A stretch of 64,000 nucleotides of DNA from an uncultured Clostridia bacterium (GCA_944350265.1 CALVOG010000001.1:1-64000); one strand, 5' to 3'; shown: positions 27,364-35,813, counted from the first letter of the stretch. Translations and numbers: made by a program. The notes: generated by a model not told the origin, from the letters alone.

Positions 27364-27393
27364 ATACTAGCACATAATAATTATTGTTGTAAA
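27364..27393 (-). promoter_or_regulatory. Promoter of the HAD gene, leaderless layout
   Basis: On the minus strand TTTACA (27388-27393), 18-bp spacer ending in TGTGC, TAGTAT (27364-27369), six bases, then ATG. Confidence 0.65.
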
Positions 27394-27497
27394 GTAAAAT
27401 GATAAAAGCTAACTAAAATTAATCATATAAAACTGTTTGACAAAAAGAGCAGAGGTATGCATTAATATTATTAAGTAAGAAAAAGAACGAGGAGATT

Positions 27498-27998
27498 ATG
27501 AAATTTTTAGGTTGGCTTTTTAGCGTTCCAAGCAGGCATTATAGAGATATGCGAAGATATGAAAAAGGCGGAGTTGGTGCAAGAATTTTTGCAATCATCC
27601 TTTCAATGCTTTTTATTGGTGCTGCGCTCGGGCTTGAATATTGGTTTTTGTCATCACTTATGACAGGCGGTTCGCTTGGCGGTGGAATTGCAAAGGTTGT
27701 TGCGCTAATTTTTATTGGCATTTTCTTTGTCGCAACCTTTATTGCAGCACTTGAATATTGTGGCGTTTATGCCTTCACTGCTTTTGCAATGGCGATTATG
27801 GGTGTTGTATATAAAGCAGAAAAAAGAAAAGCATTGCTTGAAAAAAATCAAAAGAAAATTGAAAATTTGGAAGCAGAACTTGAAACAACGCCAAGTTTAA
27901 AATATAAAAAACTTGACATATTTGTCGGAATTTTTCAAATACTACTCGCAGTTGGACTTTTTGCTGGTGCTATTGCAGTTGCAGTTTTAACAGTTTGA
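27498..27998 (+). CDS. Small integral membrane protein, unknown
   Basis: A 166-residue protein with three hydrophobic segments near residues 28-50, 60-82 and 85-103, a charged coiled-coil stretch (about 105-135, rich in Lys and Glu) and a final helix (about 143-165). No recognised family. ATG 27498 has GAGGAG, and TTGACA at 27438-27443 may be its -35 with a weak -10. The next gene is a lipoprotein on the same strand; no functional link is evident. Confidence 0.7.
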   Translation: MKFLGWLFSVPSRHYRDMRRYEKGGVGARIFAIILSMLFIGAALGLEYWFLSSLMTGGSLGGGIAKVVALIFIGIFFVATFIAALEYCGVYAFTAFAMAIMGVVYKAEKRKALLEKNQKKIENLEAELETTPSLKYKKLDIFVGIFQILLAVGLFAGAIAVAVLTV

Positions 27999-28120
27999 TA
28001 ATAAAAAGATAAGCAAATTGCTTGTTATTTTATAATTTTTGTGATATTATAATTTTAAAGTTATATGTTGACATTTTTCACAAACAACACTTTCAGTGCG
28101 TATAACGAAAAGGAGGATTT

Positions 28121-29474
28121 ATGAAAAAGAAGATTTTAAATGTTTGTTATGGCTTTTGCAATCATTTTCCCAGTCGCATTTCTTTTAAGTGCGTGTGGTG
28201 AAAAGAAAGTCCAATCAATAACTGTTGATGGGCTTTTTGTTGGCGATTATGTTGAATATCAATATGGAACAAACAGAGATGAAATTTTTTCTCTTAAAAA
28301 TATGCAGGTGACAGCTATTTATACTGACAATTCAACGAAGGTTTTGAATTCTGATGAATACAGTATTGAATTTAAGAAAAATTCAGAACCAATAGATGAA
28401 ATTAAAACGGTTCCAGATGTTGGAAATTATGAAATTAATGTTTATTATGATGGATTTTGTCAAGGAGGCTCATTTAACATAATTCGTAGCGAGACTCCTT
28501 ATTACACAATCTCATTATCTCACAAGACTTGGATTTATGGGGAAGAAGAAATACCAGAGGTGTCTTTAGCAAATTATCAGTTGCAAGAGGGCGATAGTGT
28601 TGACTATTATTGTATAGAAAAATCTGTTTATGACAATTTAAGTGAGGAAGAGAAAAGGTATCCTAGCTCGAATGTCTACTATTGGACTAATGTAGAAAAA
28701 GGAGATACCACTCTTGACGCGGGGAAATATTATGTGTTTGCATACATCAATTTTGCGAATGAATCAAATTATACAGGGGTTACAGTGATAGACGATAACA
28801 CACTAATTACAGTCAACAAAAAAACTATTACAGTGACACCAGAGGATGCGAGTGGAGTTAGCGCGTGGAAATTTGATTATAGCAATTCTTATAATCTTCA
28901 ACAATTTGACGGCGACTATCTTATCGGCGACCTCGCTTTAAAAGATATTCGTTTAGAAAATTATGATAAGACTATTTCTGGCGTTGAAGGGTATTTTGAT
29001 TGGGAAGACCCTGAACAAACTTTAAATTCTTCCAATAATGGCGACTCCTATTCAATTATTTTTATCCCTTACTCTTCAAACAATTATAATGTCTTTTATA
29101 GCGATGAAATAACCTTGCAAGTTTCCATTGAAAAATGTGTGGTTGATGATAAAAGCACCCTTGACATTTACTTTGAGGATTCAAAAACGAAAACGATAAC
29201 CTATGATGGAGAAGAACACAGTCTTTTACTAGACAGCTTTGAAATATTTAAGGCTGGTGGCGAATTGCTAAACATTGTAACATTCACACAAAATGGAAAA
29301 AGTGTGGTTGTCCGTGAAGAAAATTTGGAAGGCGGATTGGTTGATTACTATGTTGACGGACTCAAAGAGGTGGGAACTTATACCTTTACTGTTTCCATTG
29401 TAGATAAGGAAAATTATTGTTGGAAAGATGGAACTAAGGACGATGCAACATTCACAGTAGAGATAACAGAATAA
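28121..29474 (+). CDS. Cell-surface lipoprotein with frameshifted signal peptide
   Basis: The ribosome binding site (AAAAGGAGG) and ATG 28121 start a typical signal peptide (MKKKIL), but the frame then stops at 28201. The next frame, from ATG 28140, gives 'MFVMAFAIIFPVAFLLSACG', the rest of a lipoprotein signal with lipobox LSAC, and about 420 further residues. Removing one A from the AAA at 28138-28140 fuses the two into a 450-residue lipoprotein. The mature part is rich in Tyr, Asp and Thr and looks like several bacterial Ig/MBG-type beta domains ('ITYDGEEHSLLLDSFEIF', 'GTYTFTVSIVDKENYCW'). As it stands, translation would have to start at 28140 with a poorly placed site. Mutation, switching or an assembly error are all possible. 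Confidence 0.75.
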
Positions 29475-29534
29475 TCTTTAATGAAAATCTCTTTGCTTGT
29501 CAAGGAGATTTCTATTTAGATTTCTAGGAGGGTT

Positions 29535-29858
29535 ATGAAGGTATTGTTAATAGTCGATATGCAAAAAGGATTTATGAAAAATGATAAATATTTATTGCTA
29601 AATCAAAAGATTGCCAATTTGATTAATAAAAAAATTTATGATAAACTTATATTTACAAAATTTATTAATGATAAATCCAAAAATGCATTATATCAATCTA
29701 GATTGAATTGGTATAGATTAGAGACAAAAGCCGAGCAAATGTTTTCTATAAAAGTTCCCGATGATGCCGTAATATTAGAAAAATATGGTTATGGCTTAAA
29801 AATTGAAGATTTAGAATATATTAAATCACTAAATATAAATGAAATAGACATTTATTAA
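29535..29858 (+). pseudogene. Truncated isochorismatase-like cysteine hydrolase
   Basis: A 107-residue frame with the N-terminal half of the isochorismatase-like fold: 'KVLLIVDMQKGFM' with the catalytic Asp, and 'VILEKYGYG' with the conserved Lys and Tyr region. Intact members run to about 170-200 residues and carry the catalytic Cys right after the point where this frame stops ('INEIDIY'). No continuation is found in other frames before the terminator at 29921. The start is good (GGAGGG). Probably a C-terminally truncated, inactive gene. Confidence 0.65.
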
Positions 29859-29920
29859 AAAAATAATTCGATAAATAAGAGTGAAAAGTGAAGAAAGAAA
29901 AAATAAAAAAACAAAGAAAA

Positions 29921-29949
29921 AATAATTCGAAGAGTCGAATTATTTTTTC
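29921..29949. terminator. Bidirectional terminator
   Basis: Perfect 10-bp stem AATAATTCGA / TCGAATTATT with AGAG loop, flanked by A-run and T-run; serves the plus-strand remnant and the minus-strand tRNA-Glu. Confidence 0.85.
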
Positions 29950-29950
29950 T

Positions 29951-30026
29951 TTGGTGATCCTAAGGGGAATCGAACCCCTGATTCAGCCGTGAGAGGGCTG
30001 CGTCTTAACCGCTTGACCATAGGACC
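29951..30026 (-). tRNA. tRNA-Glu (CTC)
   Basis: Acceptor GGTCCTA / TAGGATC with one G-U pair, discriminator A, encoded CCA, D-loop 'AAGCGGTTAAGAC', anticodon loop CTCTCAC (anticodon CTC, reading GAG) and T-loop GGTTCGATTCC. 76 nt on the minus strand. A CTC isoacceptor is an extra to the usual TTC tRNA, which must lie elsewhere. Confidence 0.95.
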
Positions 30027-30280
30027 ATTTTTAGTATAGCATACTAACTACAAAAAAAGCAAGAGATTTTCAAAACTTTTTTCCGTTATGTGAAGATTTT
30101 AGAGGCTTATGATGTAAATTTGCGCGTAAAAGAACATTAATTTTTGTGAAATATAAATAAACAACGTTTTTAAAATTTTAATAATGAATGCTATTTTTGT
30201 TATTTGTGTGTGAATTGGGTGACAAATTTTTGTTTGTGTGGTAAAATAATTTGGTAGTTTAAGGTGTTTTTGAGGTGGGA

Positions 30281-31108
30281 ATGAAGTGCGGATATGTGGC
30301 GATTTTGGGTAGACCGAACGCGGGGAAAAGCAGTTTAATAAATCGCATTGTTGGCGAGCAGGTGGCGATTGTCACAAGGCGACGCCAAACAACGCGTAAT
30401 AACATCTTGGGCGTATTCAATGACAAGGACGCTCAAATTATTTTTATCGACACGCCCGGCGTTCATCACAGCAAAAATAAACTCGACAAATTTATGATGA
30501 AAAATGTGCGCTCGGCGATTGGTTCGGCGGATGTTGTGGTTTATCTTATCGACGCGTCAACGATTGTTGATGAAGAGGAATTAGACTACATCAAAATGCT
30601 TAAATCGAAGGTGAAAAATGTGCTTGTTGTGTTAAATAAGGTAGATAAGAAACTTTTGGCACAAATCGACGCTGATGTGAAAATTTCCGTGAAAGAGGGC
30701 GTGAATATTGATGTCCTTTTGAAAAAAATTGAGGAGTTGTTGCCTATCGGCGAACCTATTTTCTCCGCTGACGAATTTACTGATAGGAGTGTGAATTTTT
30801 TGGTTTGCGAGTTTATTAGAGGAATACTTTTAGAGAAAATTGATAATGAAATACCTCACGGGGTCGCCGTTGTTGTGGATGCGTGCGCTGAAAACGAAAA
30901 AAATGTTGTTATGGATATTTCCATCATTGTTGAAAATGAAAGGCATAAGGGCTTTGTTATCGGCAAGGGCGGGGCGCTTGTTAAAGAACTTGGCGTGAGA
31001 GCGCGAGAGTATGCTGAAAAGTTGTTCGGTAAACCAGTTGTGATGCACATTTTTGTGAAGGTGGATGAGAATTGGAGGGATAGGAATATTTCTTCCTATG
31101 GTTACTAG
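30281..31108 (+). CDS. era: GTPase Era
   Basis: An essential GTPase that binds the 3' end of 16S rRNA during small-subunit assembly. G1 is GRPNAGKSS (about residues 9-17), G3 DTPG, G4 NKVD, and a C-terminal KH domain carries 'GFVIGKGGALVKELGVRARE'. The 275-residue length is on the short side of the 290-300 norm but all motifs are present. I start at ATG 30281, with TGAGGTGGGA upstream; a GTG at 30275 would overlap that site. Single gene with its own upstream region. Confidence 0.95.
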   Translation: MKCGYVAILGRPNAGKSSLINRIVGEQVAIVTRRRQTTRNNILGVFNDKDAQIIFIDTPGVHHSKNKLDKFMMKNVRSAIGSADVVVYLIDASTIVDEEELDYIKMLKSKVKNVLVVLNKVDKKLLAQIDADVKISVKEGVNIDVLLKKIEELLPIGEPIFSADEFTDRSVNFLVCEFIRGILLEKIDNEIPHGVAVVVDACAENEKNVVMDISIIVENERHKGFVIGKGGALVKELGVRAREYAEKLFGKPVVMHIFVKVDENWRDRNISSYGY

Positions 31109-31198
31109 TCAACGTTTTTTGTGTCTTTTGTGATTTTCTTGGCGGGCGAGGTTTTGCTTGCGGTTGAGCAAGGTTTGGGCGAAGTGCTGGCTTTTTGT

Positions 31199-31322
31199 GG
31201 GGCGCTGGACGCGCAAAAATTTGCGCGTGAGACGCAAGGCTGTTAATTGGCGCGCGTTATGGAATAGTGAGCGAGAGGCCTTGCGTCTTGGCGATTTTCT
31301 GCCGAAAATCGCTCCAGCGCCC
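31199..31322 (+). other. GC-rich branched palindromic element (candidate structured RNA)
   Basis: A compact four-way arrangement of perfect stems. The outer stem GGGCGCTGGA / TCCAGCGCCC (31200-31209 with 31313-31322) encloses three adjacent arms: CGCGCAAA / TTTGCGCG (31210-31227), GACGCAAGGC / GCCTTGCGTC (31231-31240 with 31278-31287) and GCGATTTTC / GAAAATCGC (31291-31312). The first and third arms abut the outer stem with no unpaired bases. GC content is far above the surroundings. No known RNA family is recognised. It could be a transcribed structured RNA or a palindromic mobile element. Confidence 0.65.
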
Positions 31323-31404
31323 TTTGTGAAATAATCTCGGTGGATTTTCGTCTTCTTGCATAAAACCTAAAAGTTGTGCAAACACTATTGGCAAGGAGGG
31401 GAAA

Positions 31405-31653
31405 ATGATAATTGCAAACTACATCGCGTATATTTTAACGATAATTGGCGGGCTAAACTGGGGGCTTGTTGGTATTTTCAATTTCGACCTTGTGAATTTT
31501 ATTTGTATGGGGCGAAATGCTGGCTCAATCATAATCTACATCCTCATTATGCTTTCAGCAATTTGGCTTATTATTTCGCCGATAATTTCGCGCGGAATGC
31601 TTGACCTTGGTTGTCAGTATAAAAAGGCGCACGACGAAAAAAGCAAGGAATAA
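31405..31653 (+). CDS. DUF378 family membrane protein
   Basis: An 82-residue protein with two membrane helices (about residues 5-27 and 41-62) and the DUF378 signature 'IGGLNWGLVGIFNFDLV'. Members are widespread in Firmicutes and have no known function. ATG 31405 has AAGGAGGGG. A terminator follows at 31672. Confidence 0.85.
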   Translation: MIIANYIAYILTIIGGLNWGLVGIFNFDLVNFICMGRNAGSIIIYILIMLSAIWLIISPIISRGMLDLGCQYKKAHDEKSKE

Positions 31654-31671
31654 TTTTAGACGAATGAAATG

Positions 31672-31705
31672 AAAAAGGAGTTTTTTGAAACTTCTTTTTT
31701 ATTTG
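31672..31705 (+). terminator. Rho-independent terminator
   Basis: Stem AAAAGGAGTTT / AAACTTCTTTT (one G-U) with a T-run after the DUF378 gene. Confidence 0.75.
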
Positions 31706-31945
31706 CGTGAGAAATCGCCATATATTTTTAGACTAATTAAGAAATCGATATATGTTGCCAATAAGTGCATTCTGTGAGACTTTCTTACGTTATAAAGAGG
31801 TTTGTGAGAATTTCTTATGTCAATTAAAGAGGCTTTGTGAGTTGTCTAACAGTCGAATTTTTTTGTTATAAAAATGAGAAAAAGGATTTAATAAACGACA
31901 ATTCTATAATTTTTTAGCAAAATTTAAATAAAAAAGGAAAAATAA

Positions 31946-31974
31946 TTGACAAAATTTGATTTTCATAGTAAAAT
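31946..31974 (+). promoter_or_regulatory. Promoter of tRNA-Trp
   Basis: TTGACA (31946-31951), 17-bp spacer, TAAAAT (31969-31974). Confidence 0.85.
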
Positions 31975-32018
31975 ATAGTCAGTTTTGCTTGGCTAGATTG
32001 CGCGACGTTTTATGTTAT

Positions 32019-32092
32019 AGGGGTGTAGTTCATCGGTAGAACGAGAGTCTCCAAAACTCCAGAGGAGGGTTCGATTCCTTCCACCCCTGCCA
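32019..32092 (+). tRNA. tRNA-Trp (CCA)
   Basis: Acceptor AGGGGTG / CACCCCT, discriminator G, encoded CCA, D-arm 'GTTCATCGGTAGAAC', anticodon loop CTCCAAA (anticodon CCA) and T-loop GGTTCGATTCC. 74 nt. Its 3' end is repeated twice downstream. Confidence 0.97.
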
Positions 32093-32450
32093 AAACAAAG
32101 AGAGAGCGGTGGTTCTGGTGGAAGAAATCGAACCCTAGGGTTCGCCCCTTGTCGGGCAGACCGCGAGCAAGTCGCTCCCGGCTTTGGCTAAAAATGACCA
32201 CACAGGGTCATTTTTGAACGCGTCGCCCCTTCCACCCCTGCCAAAACAAAGCGAGAAAGGTGGTTCTGGTGGAAGAACCCAGGGTTCGCCCTGCCAGAGC
32301 GGACCGCAACAAGTTGCTCCCGGCTTTGGCTAAAAATGAGCAAGCGAGGCTTGCATTAGTGAGAACTTTGGTTTAGCGGGCGTATACTGAGATTAATTAA
32401 ATTTAAACATTGCTTCTTCCACTCTGCCAAAACAAAGCGAGAAAGCAGTG
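32078..32450 (+). repeat. Two downstream copies of the tRNA-Trp 3' end in a degenerate tandem repeat
   Basis: The block from the tRNA T-arm onward (CTTCCACCCCTGCCAAAACA, 32078) recurs at 32229 and, decayed, at 32416, giving units of 151 and 187 bp. Units 1 and 2 also share 'ggtggttctggtggaagaa', 'agggttcgccc' and 'cggctttggctaaaaatga'. In units 1 and 2 CTTCCACC is complementary to a GGTGGAAG about 40 nt downstream, so this tail could pair with the tRNA 3' strand. The third copy overlaps the rarA translation start region. Confidence 0.85.
32189..32215 (+). terminator. Terminator of tRNA-Trp
   Basis: Stem AAAATGACC / GGTCATTTT with ACACAG loop and T-run. The second repeat unit keeps a hairpin here with different bases (GCAAGC / GCTTGC). 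Confidence 0.75.
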
Positions 32451-32463
32451 AGATTGGTGAAAA

Positions 32464-33699
32464 TTGGATAATTTATTTGAGAATTTGCATAATGACAAAA
32501 AGCCTCTTGCGGAACGTATGCGACCAAAGTCGCTTGAAGATTTCGCTGGGCAGAAACACATACTCGGCTCGGGTAAGTTGCTTCGAAGGTTAATCGAGGC
32601 AAAGCGCGTCCCGAGTGTTATATTTTATGGTCCGCCTGGAACGGGCAAAACCACGCTTGCAAGGATAATTGCCGACACCAGCAATTCGAATTTTGTTAAA
32701 CTCAATGCCATATCAAGCGGAGTTGCCGACGTGAAGGTGGTTATTGAGCAAGCGAAACGCGACTTTGAACTTTACGGAAAGAGGACCTACTTACTGCTCG
32801 ACGAGTGCCACAGGTGGAGCAAAGCGCAAAGCGATTCACTTCTTGCGTCGCTAGAAAATGGGTATGTGATTTTTGTGGGATGCACAACGGAAAATCCAAG
32901 TTACAGTATGACGCGCGCGATTGTTTCAAGGTGTTCGGTGTTCGAGTTTAAAAGGCTTGGGGCCGCCGATATTAAGGCGGTTTTGACGCGGGCGATAAGA
33001 GAGGACGAGGTCCTTAAAAAGTTTAAGATTAAAATTGACGACGACGCGTTCACATACTTTGCCACGGCGAGTGGTGGCGACGTTCGAAGTGCTTTGAACG
33101 GACTGGAAATTGGGGTTATAACCACCAGCGCGAATAAGGACGGCGAGATTGTCATAAATAAAGAAATTGCGGCGGAGTGCTTGCAAAAGAAAGCGTTAAG
33201 CCTCAATGAGGATGTTTACTACCACCTATTGAGCGCGTTTTGCAAGAGCCTTCGTGGGAGCGATTCGACCGCGGCGCTATACTACGCCAACCGCTTGATT
33301 GAGGCGGGAATTGAGCCACAAGTGTTAGCGCGAAGAACGATAGCGCACGCGTCGGAAGATGTCGGTTTATCCGCGCCAAATGCGCTACTTCAGGCGTGTG
33401 CAAGTTTGTATGCGCTTGACCATTTGGGTATGCCAGAGGGAAATCTTGCCCTCACGCAGGCGATAATTTATGTGTGTGAGTCGCCAAAAGACAACAGGGT
33501 GGTGGTTGCTATGAATATGGCGCAAGATGACGCCAAAAATCACCCAGACGATAACATCCCAGAATATCTAAAAAACCACACCGAGGCGAGCAAAGATTAT
33601 AAATATCCGCACGATTACGGTGGCTATGTTGAGCAACAATATTTGCCAAATTCTCTTAAAGATAGGCAATATTTCAAAAGAAAGGAAACTAAAAACTAA
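32464..33699 (+). CDS. rarA: Replication-associated recombination protein A (AAA+ ATPase)
   Basis: RarA/MgsA acts on stalled replication forks. At 411 residues it has Walker A GPPGTGKTT (about 56-64), Walker B LLLDECH (about 110), the sensor 'VGCTTENPSYSMTRAIVSRC' and the C-terminal tetramerisation part with 'DVGLSAPNALLQACA' and 'PHDYGGYVEQQYLP'. I accept the TTG start at 32464 because the conserved 'PLAERMRPKSLEDFAGQKH' begins before the first ATG, and GGTGA lies just upstream. That site falls in the third copy of the tRNA-Trp-derived repeat. Confidence 0.93.
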   Translation: MDNLFENLHNDKKPLAERMRPKSLEDFAGQKHILGSGKLLRRLIEAKRVPSVIFYGPPGTGKTTLARIIADTSNSNFVKLNAISSGVADVKVVIEQAKRDFELYGKRTYLLLDECHRWSKAQSDSLLASLENGYVIFVGCTTENPSYSMTRAIVSRCSVFEFKRLGAADIKAVLTRAIREDEVLKKFKIKIDDDAFTYFATASGGDVRSALNGLEIGVITTSANKDGEIVINKEIAAECLQKKALSLNEDVYYHLLSAFCKSLRGSDSTAALYYANRLIEAGIEPQVLARRTIAHASEDVGLSAPNALLQACASLYALDHLGMPEGNLALTQAIIYVCESPKDNRVVVAMNMAQDDAKNHPDDNIPEYLKNHTEASKDYKYPHDYGGYVEQQYLPNSLKDRQYFKRKETKN

Positions 33700-34048
33700 T
33701 TTGAGAAACAGCATAAGATATCAAATCTAAAAAAGAAAAAATCGCTAAAAGAGTTATAAAAAACACAAAATAAGTGTAAAAAATGCTTAAAAAGTGTTAA
33801 AAATCATTAAAAAACGCTAAAAAATAAAAAAAATGAGATAATAATTTATAAAAAGCAATAAAAAGAGTGAAAAAAGTTGAGAAATATAATAAGTTTGACA
33901 AAAAGTAAAGAAAATTAAAAATATTGAATGAAAATAACGAAGAATAGAAAAAAATTATTAAAAAAACACGAAAAAAATATTAAAAAAAGTGAAAAAACAT
34001 AAAAAATAACAAAAAAGTAACAAAAAATGAAAAAAATATGAAAATTAG
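33700..34048. repeat. Highly A-rich degenerate repeats
   Basis: Imperfect units such as 'taaaaaatgcttaaaaagtg' and 'gttaaaaatcattaaaaaac' repeat along the stretch. No gene is seen. Confidence 0.6.
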
Positions 34049-34077
34049 TTGCAAAATTAAAAAATATGAGATATAAT
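34049..34077 (+). promoter_or_regulatory. Promoter of the S-box/metK transcript
   Basis: TTGCAA (34049-34054), 17-bp spacer, TATAAT (34072-34077). The predicted start (about 34084) coincides with the first strand of riboswitch stem P1. Confidence 0.8.
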
Positions 34078-34079
34078 CT

Positions 34080-34229
34080 TCTTATCCATAGAGAGTGTGC
34101 GAGGGACTGCCCCTATGACCACACAGCAACCTAGCGATTGCCAAGGTGCTAAAGGCAGATTCGATGGGTGCGTGATTAAATGTAAGCCCATCGAAAACGA
34201 GGTGACTCACTTCGTGGCGATGGGTTTTT
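34080..34229 (+). promoter_or_regulatory. SAM-I (S-box) riboswitch with terminator
   Basis: Conserved S-box core: AGAGAG, GAGGGACTG, CCCCTATGA, AGCAACC and 'AAGGTGCTAAAGGCAG'. P1 pairs ATCCAT (34084-34089) with ATGGGT (34164-34169). P2 is GTGTG / CACAC. The antiterminator pairs TTCGATGGG (34160-34168) with CCCATCGAA (34187-34195), while the terminator pairs CCCATCG (34187-34193) with CGATGGG (34218-34224) and a T-run. SAM binding stabilises P1, frees the second strand and stops transcription, so metK is off when SAM is plentiful. Confidence 0.93.
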
Positions 34230-34272
34230 CTTTTGCTCTCTTTATGGAAAATATAAGAATAAGGAGAGGAAA

Positions 34273-34530
34273 ATGTTAAAAGAAATCTTAGGAAAAGAAG
34301 GGGTATGTTTTTCCGTGGAAAAGGAAGAGGCTGAGGAGTTTTTGTTGCTTGCAAAATCTAATGGCTGTAAGTGGATTAGCGGAAAGGCGATTGAAGAGGG
34401 AGATTATTGCGGGCGATTTATGGGAATTAGCAAGGATTTAAAATTGGGCTATATGTCTGCAATGTGCTGGGTCAAGGCGGAAAATCCGGTTAAAAAAATC
34501 AAATTTAGTGAATTAAGGAGGGGGTTATGA
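34273..34530 (+). CDS. Small protein between S-box and metK, unknown
   Basis: An 85-residue soluble protein not recognised as a known family. It has three Cys (positions about 12, 32 and 46), 'CKWISGKAIEEGDYCGRFMG' and a basic C-terminus. A strong AAGGAGAGG precedes ATG 34273. It lies under the SAM riboswitch and its stop overlaps the metK start (ATGA), so it should be co-regulated and translated with SAM synthetase. A role in SAM metabolism or MetK function is inferred from position only. Confidence 0.75.
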   Translation: MLKEILGKEGVCFSVEKEEAEEFLLLAKSNGCKWISGKAIEEGDYCGRFMGISKDLKLGYMSAMCWVKAENPVKKIKFSELRRGL

Positions 34531-35621
34531 TGAGAGTTATAACAAGTGAAAGTGTGAATATTGGTCACCCAGACAAAACTTGCGATGCGATTGCTGATGC
34601 GTTTTTAGACGAAGCATTAAGGCAGGACAAAAACAGTCAAATGGCGGTTGAGTGTGCCATTAAAAACGACAAATTATTCATCTATGGCGAGGCGACGACG
34701 AAAGCGAAGATTGACTATGAAAAAATCGCCAAAGAAATTTTAAAGGACATCGGCTATAGTTGCGAGTTCAAAATTGTGAAGGAGATTAGCGAGCAAAGCC
34801 CAGATATTCGCCAAGCGGTTGTGAAGAAGGAATTGTGCGCGAACGACCAAGGTATGGTGTTTGGCTATGCAACCAAGGAGACGCCAGAATTTATGCCGTT
34901 GCCGATAATGATTGCGCATAGACTTATGAGGAGGTTTGAAGAGTTTAGGCGTGGCACAAAAACCTATTTTGCCGACGCGAAATGCCAAGTTTCCATTGCC
35001 TATGACGGAAAAACGCCGAAGGAGATTGTGTCGGTTATCATAAGCGTGTCACACGATAAGGCGCTTAGAAAGGATGAGATTGAAAGCGACATAGCGAGCG
35101 CTGTTGTTCGTCCAAGTTTGGAGGAATATTCTCACCTTGTGAGCACAAACACCAGCGTTATAATAAACCCAAGCGGAAAGTTCACAATTTGGGGCTCGTT
35201 TGGTGATAGCGGTTGCGTGGGCAGGAAGATTATTGTTGACACCTATGGCGGAGTTGGTAGGGTCGGCGGAGGTTGTTTTAGTTCCAAAAACGCCACAAAG
35301 GTGGATAGGTCGGGCGCGTATTACGCTCGCTACGTTGCGAAGAATATTGTCGCAAACGGCTATGCAGACGAATGCGAAATCGAGGTGAGTTACGCGATAG
35401 GGCTTAAAGAGCCGACGTCGATATATATTGAATGCTTTGGAACAAATAAGAAGCCAATGGACGAGATTGAAAGTTATGTTAGGCAAAATTTTAGTTTTAA
35501 GCCGGGCGATATGATTGAAGAACTTGGGCTACTTAGACCAATATATAAACAAACCGCTTGCTACGGACATTTTGGCAGAGAGAAATTTCCTTGGGAGAGG
35601 ATAAAAAAAGAACGAGATTAA
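34527..35621 (+). CDS. metK: S-adenosylmethionine synthetase
   Basis: Makes SAM from methionine and ATP. Conserved blocks: 'TSESVNIGHPDKTCDAIADA' (about 5-24), 'NDQGMVFGYA', 'DTYGGVGRVGGGCFSSKNAT' and 'KVDRSGAYYARYVAKNIVA'. At 364 residues it is 20-30 shorter than most and divergent: the canonical GAGDQG is CANDQG, and TYGG-x-x-x-HGGG lacks its His (TYGGVGRVGGG). Catalytic His and Lys in GHPDK are present. Start is ATG 34527 or, equally well spaced from AGGAGGGGG, ATG 34530. Controlled by the upstream S-box. Confidence 0.93.
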   Translation: MMRVITSESVNIGHPDKTCDAIADAFLDEALRQDKNSQMAVECAIKNDKLFIYGEATTKAKIDYEKIAKEILKDIGYSCEFKIVKEISEQSPDIRQAVVKKELCANDQGMVFGYATKETPEFMPLPIMIAHRLMRRFEEFRRGTKTYFADAKCQVSIAYDGKTPKEIVSVIISVSHDKALRKDEIESDIASAVVRPSLEEYSHLVSTNTSVIINPSGKFTIWGSFGDSGCVGRKIIVDTYGGVGRVGGGCFSSKNATKVDRSGAYYARYVAKNIVANGYADECEIEVSYAIGLKEPTSIYIECFGTNKKPMDEIESYVRQNFSFKPGDMIEELGLLRPIYKQTACYGHFGREKFPWERIKKERD

Positions 35622-35703
35622 TCTGTTGGGCATTTAGCCAGGACATCGAACTTTTGTGAGGTTTGTTGCTAATTCAAATATACATTAAAGTGCAAATTCG
35701 TAA

Positions 35704-35741
35704 AATGCCTAGTGTTTACTTTACGCTAAGCATTTTTTTTT
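35704..35741. terminator. Terminator after metK, recurring GCTTAGCG family
   Basis: Stem TGCCTAGTGT / ACGCTAAGCA around TTACTTT followed by nine T. Confidence 0.8.
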
Positions 35742-35813
35742 AGGTTTTCGACATTCGCTGAGAGTCTTGTTCAGCGAGGTGGTAAAAAAAATTCCAAAAA
35801 TATTATAAAACGC

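Noticed and set aside
32010..32201. Minus-strand open frame of 63 codons across tRNA-Trp
   Set aside because: It is antisense to the tRNA and its repeat; frames of this kind with an 'EGIEPSSGVLET' sequence are artefacts of the tRNA-Trp sequence.
32078..32450. Integrated mobile element at tRNA-Trp
   Set aside because: The tRNA end is repeated, but the intervals are only 151 and 187 bp and hold no integrase or cargo gene.
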